A DNA stretch of 64,000 bases from an uncultured Clostridiaceae bacterium (GTDB taxonomy: Bacteria > Bacillota > Clostridia > TANB77 > CAG-508). The notes beneath the pieces were generated by a model. It had not been told where the DNA came from. It was given only the letters and a program-made list of their open reading frames with translations, and did no database searches. Positions 27,815-36,526 of the stretch are shown in pieces (position 1 is the first letter of the stretch; each line of letters opens with the position of its first letter). Location: NCBI GenBank assembly GCA_947647275.1, contig CANSJQ010000001.1:1-64000 (forward strand), read 5' to 3'. The translations under genes and the position numbers were made by a program.

Positions 27815-28304
27815 ATGGAGAACGCATCAAAGGCATTAATTATGTCGGCTAGTGTCTTATTAGGTTTAATGATTATTTCAGTTGGTGTAGCTCTATTTAG
27901 GTCCTTTCGGAAGTTTTAGTAGAGATATAACAACACAGATAGAAAACAATAAAATAGCAGAATTTAATAGTCAATTCTTAAAATATGATAACAAAAAGCT
28001 TACAGCACATGATGTGGTAACAATTGCAAATTTGGCACAAAAAACAAATATAGAACAAGAAGTTAATGAAAATAATGCAGCATATATAAAAGTAAGAATA
28101 AGAAAGCCCATAAAACAAAGTTTAGAAAAATGTACAGAACAAGAATTAAGTGTTTTACTAAAAGAACAATCAGAAAATTTGATAACGATAAATGGAGAAA
28201 AGCTTTCAAAGTACTACTATGAAATAGTAGATATAAAATATGATGATAATTCAAAAAAAGTAAATGAAGTATATATTGACAAATTGGAAGAAAAAGGAAA
28301 ATAG
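27815..28304 (+). CDS. Pilin-like protein 2, requires +1 shift at CGG 27908
   Basis: ATG 27815, after GGAGGAGG, encodes MENASKALIMSASVLLGLMIISVGVALFRSF, the same helix as its paralogues. The frame then meets CGG (27908-27910), with stops nine and twelve bases later. Skipping the C continues GSFSRDITTQIENNKIAEFNSQFLKYDNKKLTAHDVVTIANLAQ for a ~162-residue product. The restored part matches pilin-like protein 1, which also has an EFNxQ(Y/F) segment followed by a DxxxIAN segment. The ORF track lists only the tail (28014-28304). Presumed a minor pilin-like subunit. Confidence 0.72.
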
Positions 28305-28318
28305 GTAAAAATATACAT

Positions 28319-28347
28319 TTGCAAAAAAATAATAAAAATGTTATAAT
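28319..28347 (+). promoter_or_regulatory. SigA promoter inside the pilus operon
   Basis: TTGCAA (28319-28324), 17 bp, TATAAT (28342-28347), with the next start codon 17 bp downstream. This gives the second half of the operon an independent start. Confidence 0.7.
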
Positions 28348-28363
28348 ATAAAGGAATATGAAA

Positions 28364-28792
28364 ATGAAAAAAATATTAATAATATTAATACTTTTAATAG
28401 TTGCTATTATAGCAGTGGTAGTCTATCAATATAATAGTTATAATATTAAACTTGCAGAGATAAAAAAAATAAACAAGGAATATGAAAATTTTACAGAAAA
28501 TGAAATATTAGGAACATCACTTATAACACTAATAAACAAGGCTATAAATAGTAATGAAAAAAATAATATATTAAAAGATGATAAGGGCTTATATAAAGAA
28601 AATGAAACAACATCAATAAAAATAGAAGTAAAATTTACAGAATCAGATAATATATTTTCAATGGAAAGCATAGGAAGAATAGGCTCAGAAGAATTTATGA
28701 AAAATTATGGACCAATTTCATTTAAATGTACACAAAAGACTTATCACGAAAAAACAAACAATATAAAATATTTATTGTTTGAACAAATTTAG
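28364..28792 (+). CDS. Small membrane-anchored protein of the Tad-like operon
   Basis: The 142-residue protein has a basic start and one N-terminal membrane helix (MKKILIILILLIVAIIAVVVYQY), then a soluble domain with FTENEILGTSLITLINKA. That LGTSLITLINKAI segment resembles a stretch of pilin-like proteins 1 and 2 (DILSIANKVVDYN), so it may be a further minor pilin. Of the two in-frame ATGs (28358, 28364), the second has better spacing from AAAGGAA. It has its own consensus promoter. Confidence 0.6.
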   Translation: MKKILIILILLIVAIIAVVVYQYNSYNIKLAEIKKINKEYENFTENEILGTSLITLINKAINSNEKNNILKDDKGLYKENETTSIKIEVKFTESDNIFSMESIGRIGSEEFMKNYGPISFKCTQKTYHEKTNNIKYLLFEQI

Positions 28793-28802
28793 TTATTAAT
28801 TT

Positions 28803-28912
28803 TAAACATGAAGTTAGAAGTTAGAAGTTAGAAGTTGGAATATAAGGTAAATACTTCAAAGTAATTACCTAAATTTCCAACATATAACCTCCAACTTCCA
28901 ACCTCTAAAATA
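28803..28912. repeat. Nested palindromic repeat (GAAGTTGGAA / TTCCAACTTC family)
   Basis: Tandem AGAAGTT units lead into GTTGGAA, then GGTAAATACTTCAAAGTAATTACC (itself a palindrome), then CCTCCAACTTCCAACCTC. The outer and inner arms pair as one long hairpin. Related copies lie at 41868 and 43663. Confidence 0.75.
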
Positions 28913-28972
28913 AAATAAAATATGGGAGAACATTAAGAAGAGTATCCCTAAAAAACGAAGGAGGAAATAAAA

Positions 28973-29422
28973 ATGGAAAATGCATCAAAAGCATTAATTA
29001 TAGCAGGAGCTATATTATTATCAATTTTAATTATAGGATTAGGTATGTTAATATTTAATCAAGCAAAGGAAACAATAGGAAAGGCAAATTTAGACCAAGA
29101 TACAGTAAATGCAGCAAACTCAAGATTTGATACTTATCTAGGAGATAGCAAAAGAGGGTCAAGCGTAAAAGACTTATGCACACAAGTTAAAAACAATAAC
29201 TTAACAGCAAATGGAGAAGATTCATTTGAAATAGAAATAACAGTTAATGGTGAAAAAGCTACAGAAGCTTCAGATATAGATAAATTAAGAGCAAAAATAG
29301 GAAATGGGAAATACTATAATGTTACATGTACATACGATAAGAAAAAAGGTGGACTAATAGATACAATAACAGTAGAAGACGCAAAGAAAAGCGGAACTTC
29401 AACAGGCACAGTAACAGAATAA
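28973..29422 (+). CDS. Pilin-like protein 3 (MENASKALI family)
   Basis: This 149-residue protein starts MENASKALIIAGAILLSILIIGLGMLIFNQAKET, with a membrane helix at ~residues 7-28. The soluble domain is Gly/Thr-rich near the C-terminus (KKSGTSTGTVTE), and FDTYLGDSKRGSSVKDLCTQV parallels the FN/FD-x-Y pattern of the paralogues. It is preceded by AAGGAGG. This compact member is the best candidate for a major pilin-like subunit (inference from size and strong RBS). Surface location is not proven. Confidence 0.68.
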   Translation: MENASKALIIAGAILLSILIIGLGMLIFNQAKETIGKANLDQDTVNAANSRFDTYLGDSKRGSSVKDLCTQVKNNNLTANGEDSFEIEITVNGEKATEASDIDKLRAKIGNGKYYNVTCTYDKKKGGLIDTITVEDAKKSGTSTGTVTE

Positions 29423-29443
29423 TATTTTAGAAAGTAGAAAATT

Positions 29444-30160
29444 ATGGAGAATGCTACACACGCTTTAATAATGGCTTTCTCAGTAATGGTATTAGTAATA
29501 GCACTAACAGTTTCAATAGTGGCATTTAATAATGCAAAACAAACAGCAGATATTATATTATATACTAAAGATGAAACAAACTATTATGAATACCAAGGTG
29601 TTAGAGGAAAACAGGCCGAGAATAGAATAGTAGGTTTGGAAACAGTAATTCCAACATTATATAAATATTATAAAGAAAATTATACAGTAGTATTTAGAAG
29701 AGGAAACTATAATGAAACTAATGGCGAAATTTCTAATTGGGACTATTTACCAATATATACTACTAAAGCAAACAGAAACTGGCAAAGTTCATATAATACT
29801 TTAATGAAAAATAAGTATGGAAAGGAAAAGCCTAATGAACAAATATTTTCTTTTGACTTAGATGAAGAAACATTAAGACACGAACCATGGACAGGTAGTA
29901 ATGACAGAATTAAAAATAATTTAGACTGTTTTTTATCAGGTGAAACTTATCATAATCCAAATAATAACTCTGAGTATATAAAATATGGAGAAATTATAGG
30001 AATAGGAGGATTTACTGAAAAATATAAAAATGCTAAATTTGTTGAAACAATACAAGAATACAAATATAGTACTTCACAAGCAAATGATAGTACAGTAGGT
30101 AGTTTAACAAAGGAAAAATCTAAAAGAATGATAATATTTACACTAATAACAAATAATTAA
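29444..30160 (+). CDS. Pilin-like protein 4 (MENATHALI)
   Basis: This 238-residue protein begins MENATHALIMAFSVMVLVIALTVSIVAFNNAKQTAD, with the same helix placement as the paralogues, followed by a larger soluble domain rich in Tyr/Asn and Trp. No recognised fold. The RBS is weak (TAGAAAG), 21 bp after pilin-like protein 3, so it may depend on coupling. Probably a minor subunit. Confidence 0.65.
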   Translation: MENATHALIMAFSVMVLVIALTVSIVAFNNAKQTADIILYTKDETNYYEYQGVRGKQAENRIVGLETVIPTLYKYYKENYTVVFRRGNYNETNGEISNWDYLPIYTTKANRNWQSSYNTLMKNKYGKEKPNEQIFSFDLDEETLRHEPWTGSNDRIKNNLDCFLSGETYHNPNNNSEYIKYGEIIGIGGFTEKYKNAKFVETIQEYKYSTSQANDSTVGSLTKEKSKRMIIFTLITNN

Positions 30161-30175
30161 GGAGGAAATGAAAAA

Positions 30176-30700
30176 ATGGGAGATAGCTTTATAACAATTA
30201 TAGCGATATTTTTAGCAGCAGTTCTTATGTTTGTTTTTCCATTAATGGCAATGTCTGAAAGAACAGATGATATATCAGAACTTGCAGTACAAACAGCGAC
30301 AACAGACTTTGTTGACAATGTAAGAACAACAGGAAAGCTTACAACAGATGATTATGATAAATTCATGGAAACAATTGCTTCAACAGGTAATTCATTTGAT
30401 GTAGATATAGAATTACAAATATTAGATGAAAATCCAGGAGTTAAAACTACACAAGCAGAAATGACGAAAATAGGAGAAAACCTATATTATAAGTTATATA
30501 CTAGTCAAGTTGAAGAAAAATTAGATACAGATAAAAGAATAACATTAAAAGAAGGAGATATGGTTTCAGTAACAGTAAGAAACACAAACCAAACAATATC
30601 TCAAATATTAAAGAACTTTTTCTACCAATTATCAGGAAATGATACATACCAAATAACAGCTCAAAACGCAGGAATAATTACTGTAAATGGAAGTAAATAG
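30176..30700 (+). CDS. Membrane-anchored pilus-operon protein
   Basis: This 174-residue protein has an N-terminal hydrophobic helix (DSFITIIAIFLAAVLMFVFPLMAM) and an extracellular-type domain with ELAVQTATTDFVDNVRTTGKLTTDDYDKFMETI. This resembles the vonWillebrand-less TadE/F-like minor pilins described in Gram-positive Tad operons, though the match is only by general architecture. A strong GGAGG precedes ATG 30176, 15 bp after the previous gene. Confidence 0.62.
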   Translation: MGDSFITIIAIFLAAVLMFVFPLMAMSERTDDISELAVQTATTDFVDNVRTTGKLTTDDYDKFMETIASTGNSFDVDIELQILDENPGVKTTQAEMTKIGENLYYKLYTSQVEEKLDTDKRITLKEGDMVSVTVRNTNQTISQILKNFFYQLSGNDTYQITAQNAGIITVNGSK

Positions 30701-30714
30701 AATATTAAGATTTT

Positions 30715-30896
30715 AGAAGTTAGATGTTAGAGGTTGGAAATTTAAATTTTCTAATTTCTACTCTAACTTTTGTTTTATTAATATTGAAAATAAATGTAGG
30801 GGAGCTTACTAATCTCCCACTCTTCGAAGGCATTCTAAAAATATTAATTAGGGAAATTTCGATGAAGAACAGGCGATAGATAATCGCCCCTACATA
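30715..30896. repeat. Composite palindromic repeat region
   Basis: Two elements abut: AGTTAGATGTTAGAGGTTGGAAATTT ... TCTAATTTCTACTCTAACTTT (30717-30772), and GTAGGGGAGC ... TCTTCGAAGG ... GGCGATAGATAATCGCCCCTAC (30797-30892), whose ends GTAGGGG / CCCCTAC are inverted. No ORF is present. Confidence 0.65.
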
Positions 30897-30925
30897 AATT
30901 TTTATAGAAGGGTAAGGAAGCAAAA

Positions 30926-32645
30926 ATGAAATTACAACATTTAGCCATAATATTTATAATTATAATATTACCAATATCGTTAGTAATAGGCGAATACATA
31001 CAAACGCAAATAGACACCATATATTTACAAACACGGATACAATAAAAAGCTTCAAGATGCAACACATGATGCAATAAAGGCATTTCAACTAAATACTGTA
31101 AATAATAAATATTCAAGTATTAGTGACTCAAAAATAAGAGACATAGAAGCATCAGTAGCAACATTTTATAATTCACTAGGAACTTCAATGGGAGCAAGCG
31201 GATATGACCAAGACACCCTAAAAGAATATATACCAGCAATGTTATATACAATGTATGATGGATATTATATATATGGAAAATATTTTAATTATACAATAAA
31301 TCAATATCAATATGGTTTAAAACCATACATATATTACTCATGCAGATATATATATGGAAATAATTATGACTTTGTAGTAAATTACACCTTAGATAATAGT
31401 ATAACAATATATGGTAAAATAAATGGAAAATATGTAACAGACTCAGGATATGTAATAAATCCAAATTTAGTAGGAAGTGTAGAAAACATAGTATCTTATG
31501 TAAAAGGTACATATAGAAAAGACTACCCTACAAAAATATCATATGATGGTGTAAATATAGAAAAAGAAATATTAACTGAACAATTAGTAGTAATTGCTGA
31601 AAATGGTGTAGCTATAAACCCTACAAGCTATGAATATGTAAAATATAATAATCAAAAAATATATAAAGAAAATGGAGAAAATAGATATTTTTATTATAAA
31701 AATAATACAAAGGAATATTTATCTGATGAAGGTAAAGTATTAAGAGATGATGAAATAACAGAACTTAGATATGTACAAACAATGACAGAAAATGGACACT
31801 TATATAGTAATAGTGCAGTACAATATTATAAAGAGGCAAAGGATTTTTCAGAAAGATTAAAACAATATGGATTAAATAAAATAACACAAGAAAATGCAGT
31901 AGATAATAATGGAAATAAAATAACAGATTTTGCTACAAATACAGAAAACGCAAATATATTTGAGTTTAATAAAAACAATGACCCATTACTTGAAGGTTCA
32001 AGCTTTAACGAGCATAGAATGAGTGTAATAAGGAAAAGTATTGAAACAAATTTATCTACAGCAATAGCAAACTACAATGCAGGTTCAAGCTCAATGTATG
32101 AATTCCAAATGCCAATATTTACCGATAACGACTGGGATAAAATATTAAATAACATATCATTATCTGTATTTATGCAAGGAATACCAATAAAAGCGAAATA
32201 CTTTAACAGTTATTGTATAGTAACAAATAATAAAAATGAAGAAGTAGTAACTCAAAATTCAATATATGTATTATCAAGAAAAAATAATGTAATAGAAGTA
32301 CATATGCCAGGTTGTACAGAATTAATAGATAATAGCGATTATGAAATAATAGGAGCATATAACATAATAGATTTTGAAAGGCAAACAGTAGTAATAAGTC
32401 AGGGAGATGAAAGATATTATTATCCACAATATGCTAGTAAATGTTATAATTGTATAGTAAATGCAGCACAAACTTATGATATAAATGGAATAATATCAAA
32501 TAACCTACAAAAATTTGATGTAAAATCAAACCAATATCAAAAATACAATAAAGATATAACACTATTGCGAAAAACATACTTAACAGCACTAGCAAGAGAA
32601 CGTTATGACTTATATAGAACAAATGGATATTTTATAAATAATTAA
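30926..32645 (+). CDS. Large pilin-like/tip protein, requires +1 shift at CGG 31034
   Basis: ATG 30926, after GTAAGGAAG, encodes a membrane helix (MKLQHLAIIFIIIILPISLVIGEYIQTQID). After TIYLQT the frame meets CGG (31034-31036), with TAA two codons later. Skipping the C continues GYNKKLQDATHDAIKAFQLNT into the long ORF listed as 31188-32645, for a joined ~572-residue product. The soluble part is Tyr/Asn-rich. GYNKKLQDATHDAIKAF resembles the conserved helix after the membrane segment in TadE/TadG-like proteins, so this may be the tip or adhesive subunit. It is the last gene of the operon, followed by a long bidirectional terminator. Confidence 0.72.
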
Positions 32646-32660
32646 ACAAATAATTATACA

Positions 32661-32744
32661 AAAATAAGTTAAAATTAACGGGATAAATTGAATCTACTTT
32701 TTAAAAAGTGAATTCAATTTACCCCGTTAATTTTAACTTATTTT
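32661..32744. terminator. Long bidirectional terminator
   Basis: AAAATAAGTTAAAATTAACGGG pairs with CCCGTTAATTTTAACTTATTTT, with an inner TAAATTGAAT / ATTCAATTTA arm. It lies between the convergent pilus operon and the coat protein gene. Confidence 0.85.
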
Positions 32745-32988
32745 ATTGCATAGCAAATTTTTGCTTCACAGTATCAATTTTAGTTTGTTCAGCAATTTCA
32801 GTTTTATACCAACCTTTTTCAGCCATTAAATTATATATTTTATTTTGAATATCTAATGATTTATTTAATGCTTCTTTAAAAGCACAATGCACTTCAGCAG
32901 TAGTAGATTCAATTGTTCCATGAAGATATAAATCACATACGCCTTTAATAATTAATAATTCTTTTTCCATTAAATCCTTATCTTCCAT
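32743..32988 (-). CDS. Spore coat protein, CotF-like
   Basis: This 81-residue protein matches the short clostridial coat F family: GVCDLYLHGTIEST, FKEALNKSLDIQNKIYNLMAEKGWY and the end KIDTVKQKF. Such proteins are structural components of the spore coat, made in the mother cell. ATG 32988 follows AGGAGG. A second coat-type small gene lies 10 bp upstream on the same strand, so they form a pair. Confidence 0.82.
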   Translation of the reverse strand: MEDKDLMEKELLIIKGVCDLYLHGTIESTTAEVHCAFKEALNKSLDIQNKIYNLMAEKGWYKTEIAEQTKIDTVKQKFAMQ

Positions 32989-32998
32989 AAATAGCCTC

Positions 32999-33172
32999 CT
33001 ATAATAAATTTAAAAATTTGTTAAATAACTCTGTGTGTTCTTTTTCTAAATCTTTCATATAATTAGAAAGATTTACATCTGTTAATTGATTAGCTGTTTT
33101 CATGCTACATGATTTCATAAAAACTTCATGTCCTAAAGCATCTTCAACATATAAAAGTTCTTTATTTGTCAT
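32999..33172 (-). CDS. Small spore-coat-associated protein
   Basis: The 57-residue product (MTNKELLYVEDALGHEVFMKSCSMKTANQ...) resembles the N-terminal partner small proteins encoded beside CotF-like genes, with the same DALxxExFMxxxC pattern. ATG 33172 with AGGTGG is preferred to GTG 33184. It is co-directional with the CotF-like gene. The function is inferred from the pair. Confidence 0.62.
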   Translation of the reverse strand: MTNKELLYVEDALGHEVFMKSCSMKTANQLTDVNLSNYMKDLEKEHTELFNKFLNLL

Positions 33173-33222
33173 TATAATCACCACCTAATATTATAATTAG
33201 CAAAATTTATAAATATATACAA

Positions 33223-33265
33223 AAATAGCAAGTTATTTATGTTTTATCTAAATAACTTGCTATTT
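33223..33265 (-). terminator. Terminator of the SspH-like gene
   Basis: Perfect 17-bp stem AAATAGCAAGTTATTTA / TAAATAACTTGCTATTT, located after the minus-strand sspH-like stop. Confidence 0.75.
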
Positions 33266-33297
33266 CTAAATTAAATAGAAGAAAATATAATTAGCTA

Positions 33298-33471
33298 TTA
33301 CTCATTTTCATATAATTCTTCCACAAAAACGTCTTTTTCATTCTCACCATCTAAAAAACCAACTCTAGCAATATTATTATTTAATTCTTGAATCCAAACA
33401 GGCCTATCATCATAATATATATCTAAAATTTCTTTGTTTCTTATAATTTGGTTTACTCTTTCAATATTCAT
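33298..33471 (-). CDS. sspH: Small acid-soluble spore protein H-type
   Basis: This 57-residue ORF is absent from the track because of its length. It reads MNIERVNQIIRNKEILDI, then DDRPVWIQELNNNIARVGFLD and KDVFVEELYE, which is the SASP-H pattern (start MNxxR, PVWIQ, ARV). These proteins are packed in the spore core and made under SigG. GGAGG precedes ATG 33471. It lies in the local spore-protein cluster on the minus strand. Confidence 0.85.
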   Translation of the reverse strand: MNIERVNQIIRNKEILDIYYDDRPVWIQELNNNIARVGFLDGENEKDVFVEELYENE

Positions 33472-33636
33472 ATAAAACCTCCATAAATTTATTTTACTAA
33501 AATTATATACAAGCTATTATTAAATATTCATAAAAAGTTGAAAATTATGTAAAAACATAATATAATAAACAAAAAATATATATAAGTATTAAGATATTTA
33601 ATTGAAAAAAATGGTATTAAATAGGGAGAATTATTT

Positions 33637-34734
33637 ATGAACAATAAAAATATAACGATAGTAATAGATGGGCAAGCTGGGAGTTGCGGAAAAGGGAAAA
33701 TTTGTGGGTATTTAGCTAAAAAGGATTATTTTGCTATATCTACAAATAATTGGTCTAGTAATGCAGGTCATACTTATGTAAGTGATAATGGCAAAAAAAT
33801 TATAGTTAGCCATATACCTATGGCAATGTTAAGAAAAAATTGTAAATTAGTTTTAAATGCAGGGTGCATTATTACACCAGAAATATTATTTGAAGAAATA
33901 AGAAAATATAAAGATATTATTGGGGAAAGAAAAATATACATTAATCCAAGAGCAATGATTATTCTAGAAAAACATCGAGAAGAAGAAAAAAGAATAATTA
34001 AAAGTGGGTCAACATATAAAGGGTGTGGTGCAGCACAAGCTGAAAAAATTATAAGAAAACCAGGTATTATTTTAGTTAAGGATTATATAAACAATATACC
34101 AAGCGATTTAAAAAATAATATTGAAATAATAGATACTGCCAAAATGATAAATGAATGTAAGGCTCCTATTTTAATAGAAGGAGCACAAGGACAAGATTTA
34201 GATATAAATTATGGACTTGATTATCCAAATGTAACCAGTAGAATGTGTAGTGCAAGTCAATTAATAGCAGACAGTGGATGTAGCCCATTTAAAGTAAAAG
34301 ATATTTATATGATTATAAGACCATATCCTATAAGAATAAGTAACAAAACTAATATCGGTGAGGATATTTATAGTGGTGACTATGCAGAAAGTAAGGAAAT
34401 TACATGGGAAGAAATTAAGAAAAGATGTGGGTGTGATATTGATTTAAAAGAATATACAACTGTAACAAAAAAAGTAAGAAGAGTTTTTGAAATGAATTGG
34501 GAAAGATTAAAATACAATGTTATGATTAATAGACCAACTCAAATAGTTTTAAATTTTGCACAATATATTGACTGGAAAGCATATAAATGCAAAGATTATA
34601 ACTTGCTTCCACAAAAAGTAATTGAATTTGTAAACAAGATAGAACGAGAAACTAATACTCCAGTTACATTAATAGGAACAGGTGAGTGTGAAAGTGACAT
34701 TATAGATTTAAGAAAAATGAAATTAAATAATTAA
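33637..34734 (+). CDS. PurZ-like adenylosuccinate synthetase family protein
   Basis: This is a 365-residue PurA-family protein, shorter than housekeeping PurA (~430). The P-loop reads DGQAGSCGKGKI, where PurA has GDEGKGKI, so the catalytic Asp is Ser. NAGHTYV, EGAQGQDLD, YPNVTSRMCSA and VRRVFEMNWERLKYN match the other PurA signatures. The same Asp-to-Ser change marks PurZ, the phage aminoadenylosuccinate synthetase that acts on dGMP in 2-aminoadenine (Z) DNA synthesis. The reaction here could therefore be PurZ-like or a novel purine ligation. A NUDIX gene follows with its own promoter. Whether it is of phage origin is unknown. RBS AGGGAG precedes ATG 33637. Confidence 0.75.
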   Translation: MNNKNITIVIDGQAGSCGKGKICGYLAKKDYFAISTNNWSSNAGHTYVSDNGKKIIVSHIPMAMLRKNCKLVLNAGCIITPEILFEEIRKYKDIIGERKIYINPRAMIILEKHREEEKRIIKSGSTYKGCGAAQAEKIIRKPGIILVKDYINNIPSDLKNNIEIIDTAKMINECKAPILIEGAQGQDLDINYGLDYPNVTSRMCSASQLIADSGCSPFKVKDIYMIIRPYPIRISNKTNIGEDIYSGDYAESKEITWEEIKKRCGCDIDLKEYTTVTKKVRRVFEMNWERLKYNVMINRPTQIVLNFAQYIDWKAYKCKDYNLLPQKVIEFVNKIERETNTPVTLIGTGECESDIIDLRKMKLNN

Positions 34735-34751
34735 CTAATATAATAGTAATC

Positions 34752-34781
34752 TTGATATTAACCTTAATTTTATGTTATAAT
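34752..34781 (+). promoter_or_regulatory. SigA promoter for the NUDIX gene
   Basis: TTGATA (34752-34757), 18 bp, TATAAT (34776-34781), 30 bp before the start codon. Confidence 0.6.
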
Positions 34782-34810
34782 TTGAAAAGTATAAAAGCAA
34801 GGAGATAAAA

Positions 34811-35221
34811 ATGAAAAAATTAAATGTAATATTAGTTTATAATAAAGAAAATACAAAAATACTTATGTGCAAAAGAGAAAAAGAGCCATATAAGGGAAAG
34901 TTTAATTTAGTAGGTGGTAAAGTAGAACAAGATGAAGATGAATTACATGCAGCATATAGAGAGTTACAAGAAGAAACAGGCATAACAAATAACGATATTA
35001 AATTAACACATATTATGAATTTTCAATATGAGATGTCAGACATGGAGTTAGAGGTTTATACAGGAATACTAAATAAAGATGTAATTTTACAAGAAGAAGT
35101 AAACAAACTTTATTGGATAGATAAGAACGAAAACTTTTTTGATATAAATAAATATGCTGGAGAAGGTAATATAGGACATATGTTACATCAAGCAGAATTA
35201 TATAAAGATAAATTATTTTAA
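34811..35221 (+). CDS. NUDIX hydrolase (8-oxo-dGTP diphosphatase-like)
   Basis: This 136-residue protein has a complete NUDIX box, GGKVEQDEDELHAAYRELQEETGI (GX5EX7REUXEEXGU, about residues 37-60). It hydrolyses nucleoside diphosphate-linked substrates with Mg2+; the MutT-like substrate is inferred from size only. AAGGAG precedes ATG 34811. It lies between the PurZ-like gene and ymdB, so a role in nucleotide metabolism or pool cleaning fits the neighbourhood. Confidence 0.85.
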   Translation: MKKLNVILVYNKENTKILMCKREKEPYKGKFNLVGGKVEQDEDELHAAYRELQEETGITNNDIKLTHIMNFQYEMSDMELEVYTGILNKDVILQEEVNKLYWIDKNENFFDINKYAGEGNIGHMLHQAELYKDKLF

Positions 35222-35255
35222 ATATAAAAATTAAATTAGAAAGAGGAATAAACAT

Positions 35256-36029
35256 ATGAAAGTATTAGCCATAGGAGACTTAGTAGGAGAAAGTGGAGTA
35301 AAAAAATTAAGGGAAGTTTTACCTAATTTTAGAAAAGAAAATAATATAGATTTCGTAATAGTAAATGCAGAAAATTCAGCAGGTGGAATGGGAATTACAA
35401 CGCAAATATTTAATAACTTAAAAGCATTAAATATTGATTGTATAACAATGGGAAATCATACTTGGGGGAAAAAAGATATATTTACATTTATAGATGATGA
35501 TAAGCTTTTAAGACCAGCTAATTATTCAAGAGGAGTAGTAGGAAAAGGCTATAATATATATGAATGTAAAAATAAAAAAATATGTGTTATAAATTTAATA
35601 GGTAGAACAGAAATGGGAGTACAATCAGATAACCCATTTACAAAAGCAGATGACATTATAAAAGAAGTACAAGGTAAAGCAGATATAATAATAATAGATT
35701 TCCATGCAGAAGCATCAGCAGAAAAAATAGCAATGAAATATTATTTAGATGGTAGAGTAACTGCCATTTTTGGAACACATACACATGTGCAAACTGCAGA
35801 TGAAGAAATAACAAATAAAGGAACAGGGTTTATTTCAGACATTGGAATGACAGGTCCTATAAATTCAGTAATAGGAATGGATATAGAAGCATCAGTAAAA
35901 AGATTTGTAACATCACTTCCAGAAAGATACAAATTGGCAGAAGGAAATTGTATGTTTAATGGTTGTATTTTTGATATAAATGATGAAGAATGTCGAGTAA
36001 CATCTATACAAAGAGTCAATATAAAATAA
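35256..36029 (+). CDS. ymdB: YmdB-family metallophosphoesterase (TIGR00282)
   Basis: This 257-residue protein has metal-binding motifs GDLVGESG, NAENSAGGMGIT, MGNHTWGKKD, DFHAEASAEK and GTHTHVQTAD, the dimetal phosphoesterase set of the YmdB family. In Bacillus YmdB is a 2',3'-cyclic-nucleotide phosphodiesterase affecting biofilm and motility gene expression. AGAGGAA precedes ATG 35256. It is followed by spoVS, the classic clostridial and Bacillus neighbour. Confidence 0.93.
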   Translation: MKVLAIGDLVGESGVKKLREVLPNFRKENNIDFVIVNAENSAGGMGITTQIFNNLKALNIDCITMGNHTWGKKDIFTFIDDDKLLRPANYSRGVVGKGYNIYECKNKKICVINLIGRTEMGVQSDNPFTKADDIIKEVQGKADIIIIDFHAEASAEKIAMKYYLDGRVTAIFGTHTHVQTADEEITNKGTGFISDIGMTGPINSVIGMDIEASVKRFVTSLPERYKLAEGNCMFNGCIFDINDEECRVTSIQRVNIK

Positions 36030-36086
36030 ATGACGAAAAAAGTAAAAAAACGGCGAAAAGTTTTCCATATTTTTCCAAAAAAAGAC

Positions 36087-36115
36087 TAGACATTTTATTT
36101 TCTTTGTATTATAAA
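36087..36115 (+). promoter_or_regulatory. Putative promoter of spoVS
   Basis: TAGACA (36087-36092), 17 bp, TATAAA (36110-36115), 45 bp before spoVS. SigH control is known in Bacillus, but the boxes here look SigA-like. Confidence 0.45.
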
Positions 36116-36159
36116 TATATATGTAATTCAAATAAAAATAAAATTATAGGAGGCAAAAA

Positions 36160-36423
36160 ATGGAAGTTTTAAAAATTTCATCAAAATCTAATCCTAATTC
36201 AGTTGCAGGAGCAATAGCAGGGTTAGTAAAAGAAGAAAACAAAGCAGAAATGCAAGCAATCGGAGCAGGAGCTCTAAATCAAGCAGTAAAAGCAGTAGCA
36301 ATAGCAAGAGGATTCGTAGCGCCAGCAGGTGTAGACTTAGTTTGTATACCAGCATTTGCAGAAGTAGAAGTTGAAGGAGAAGACAGAACAGGTATTAGAA
36401 TTATAGTGGAATCTAGAAAATAA
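36160..36423 (+). CDS. spoVS: Stage V sporulation protein S (SpoVS)
   Basis: This 87-residue, highly conserved Alba-like protein reads MEVLKISSKSNPNSVAGAIAGLV, GAGALNQAVKAVAIARGFVAPAGVDLVC and the end RTGIRIIVE. SpoVS influences engulfment timing and coat assembly and is thought to bind nucleic acid. ATG 36160 follows AGGAGG. It stands between ymdB and a hairpin terminator. Confidence 0.97.
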   Translation: MEVLKISSKSNPNSVAGAIAGLVKEENKAEMQAIGAGALNQAVKAVAIARGFVAPAGVDLVCIPAFAEVEVEGEDRTGIRIIVESRK

Positions 36424-36433
36424 AAAATATAAT

Positions 36434-36453
36434 GGTCGCCATTTTTGGCGACC
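36434..36453 (+). terminator. Hairpin after spoVS
   Basis: GGTCGCC-atttttt-like loop-GGCGACC, followed by an A/T-rich stretch rather than a clean T-run. Likely a terminator. Confidence 0.55.
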
Positions 36454-36526
36454 TAGAATAATAATTTTTAAATCATTTGTAAATTTTAAAATCTTAAAAA
36501 AAATCCAATAATATCAAATAAAAAAC

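Noticed and set aside
28803-28912. CRISPR array
   Set aside because: The AGAAGTT units are directly adjacent without spacers and form part of a palindrome.
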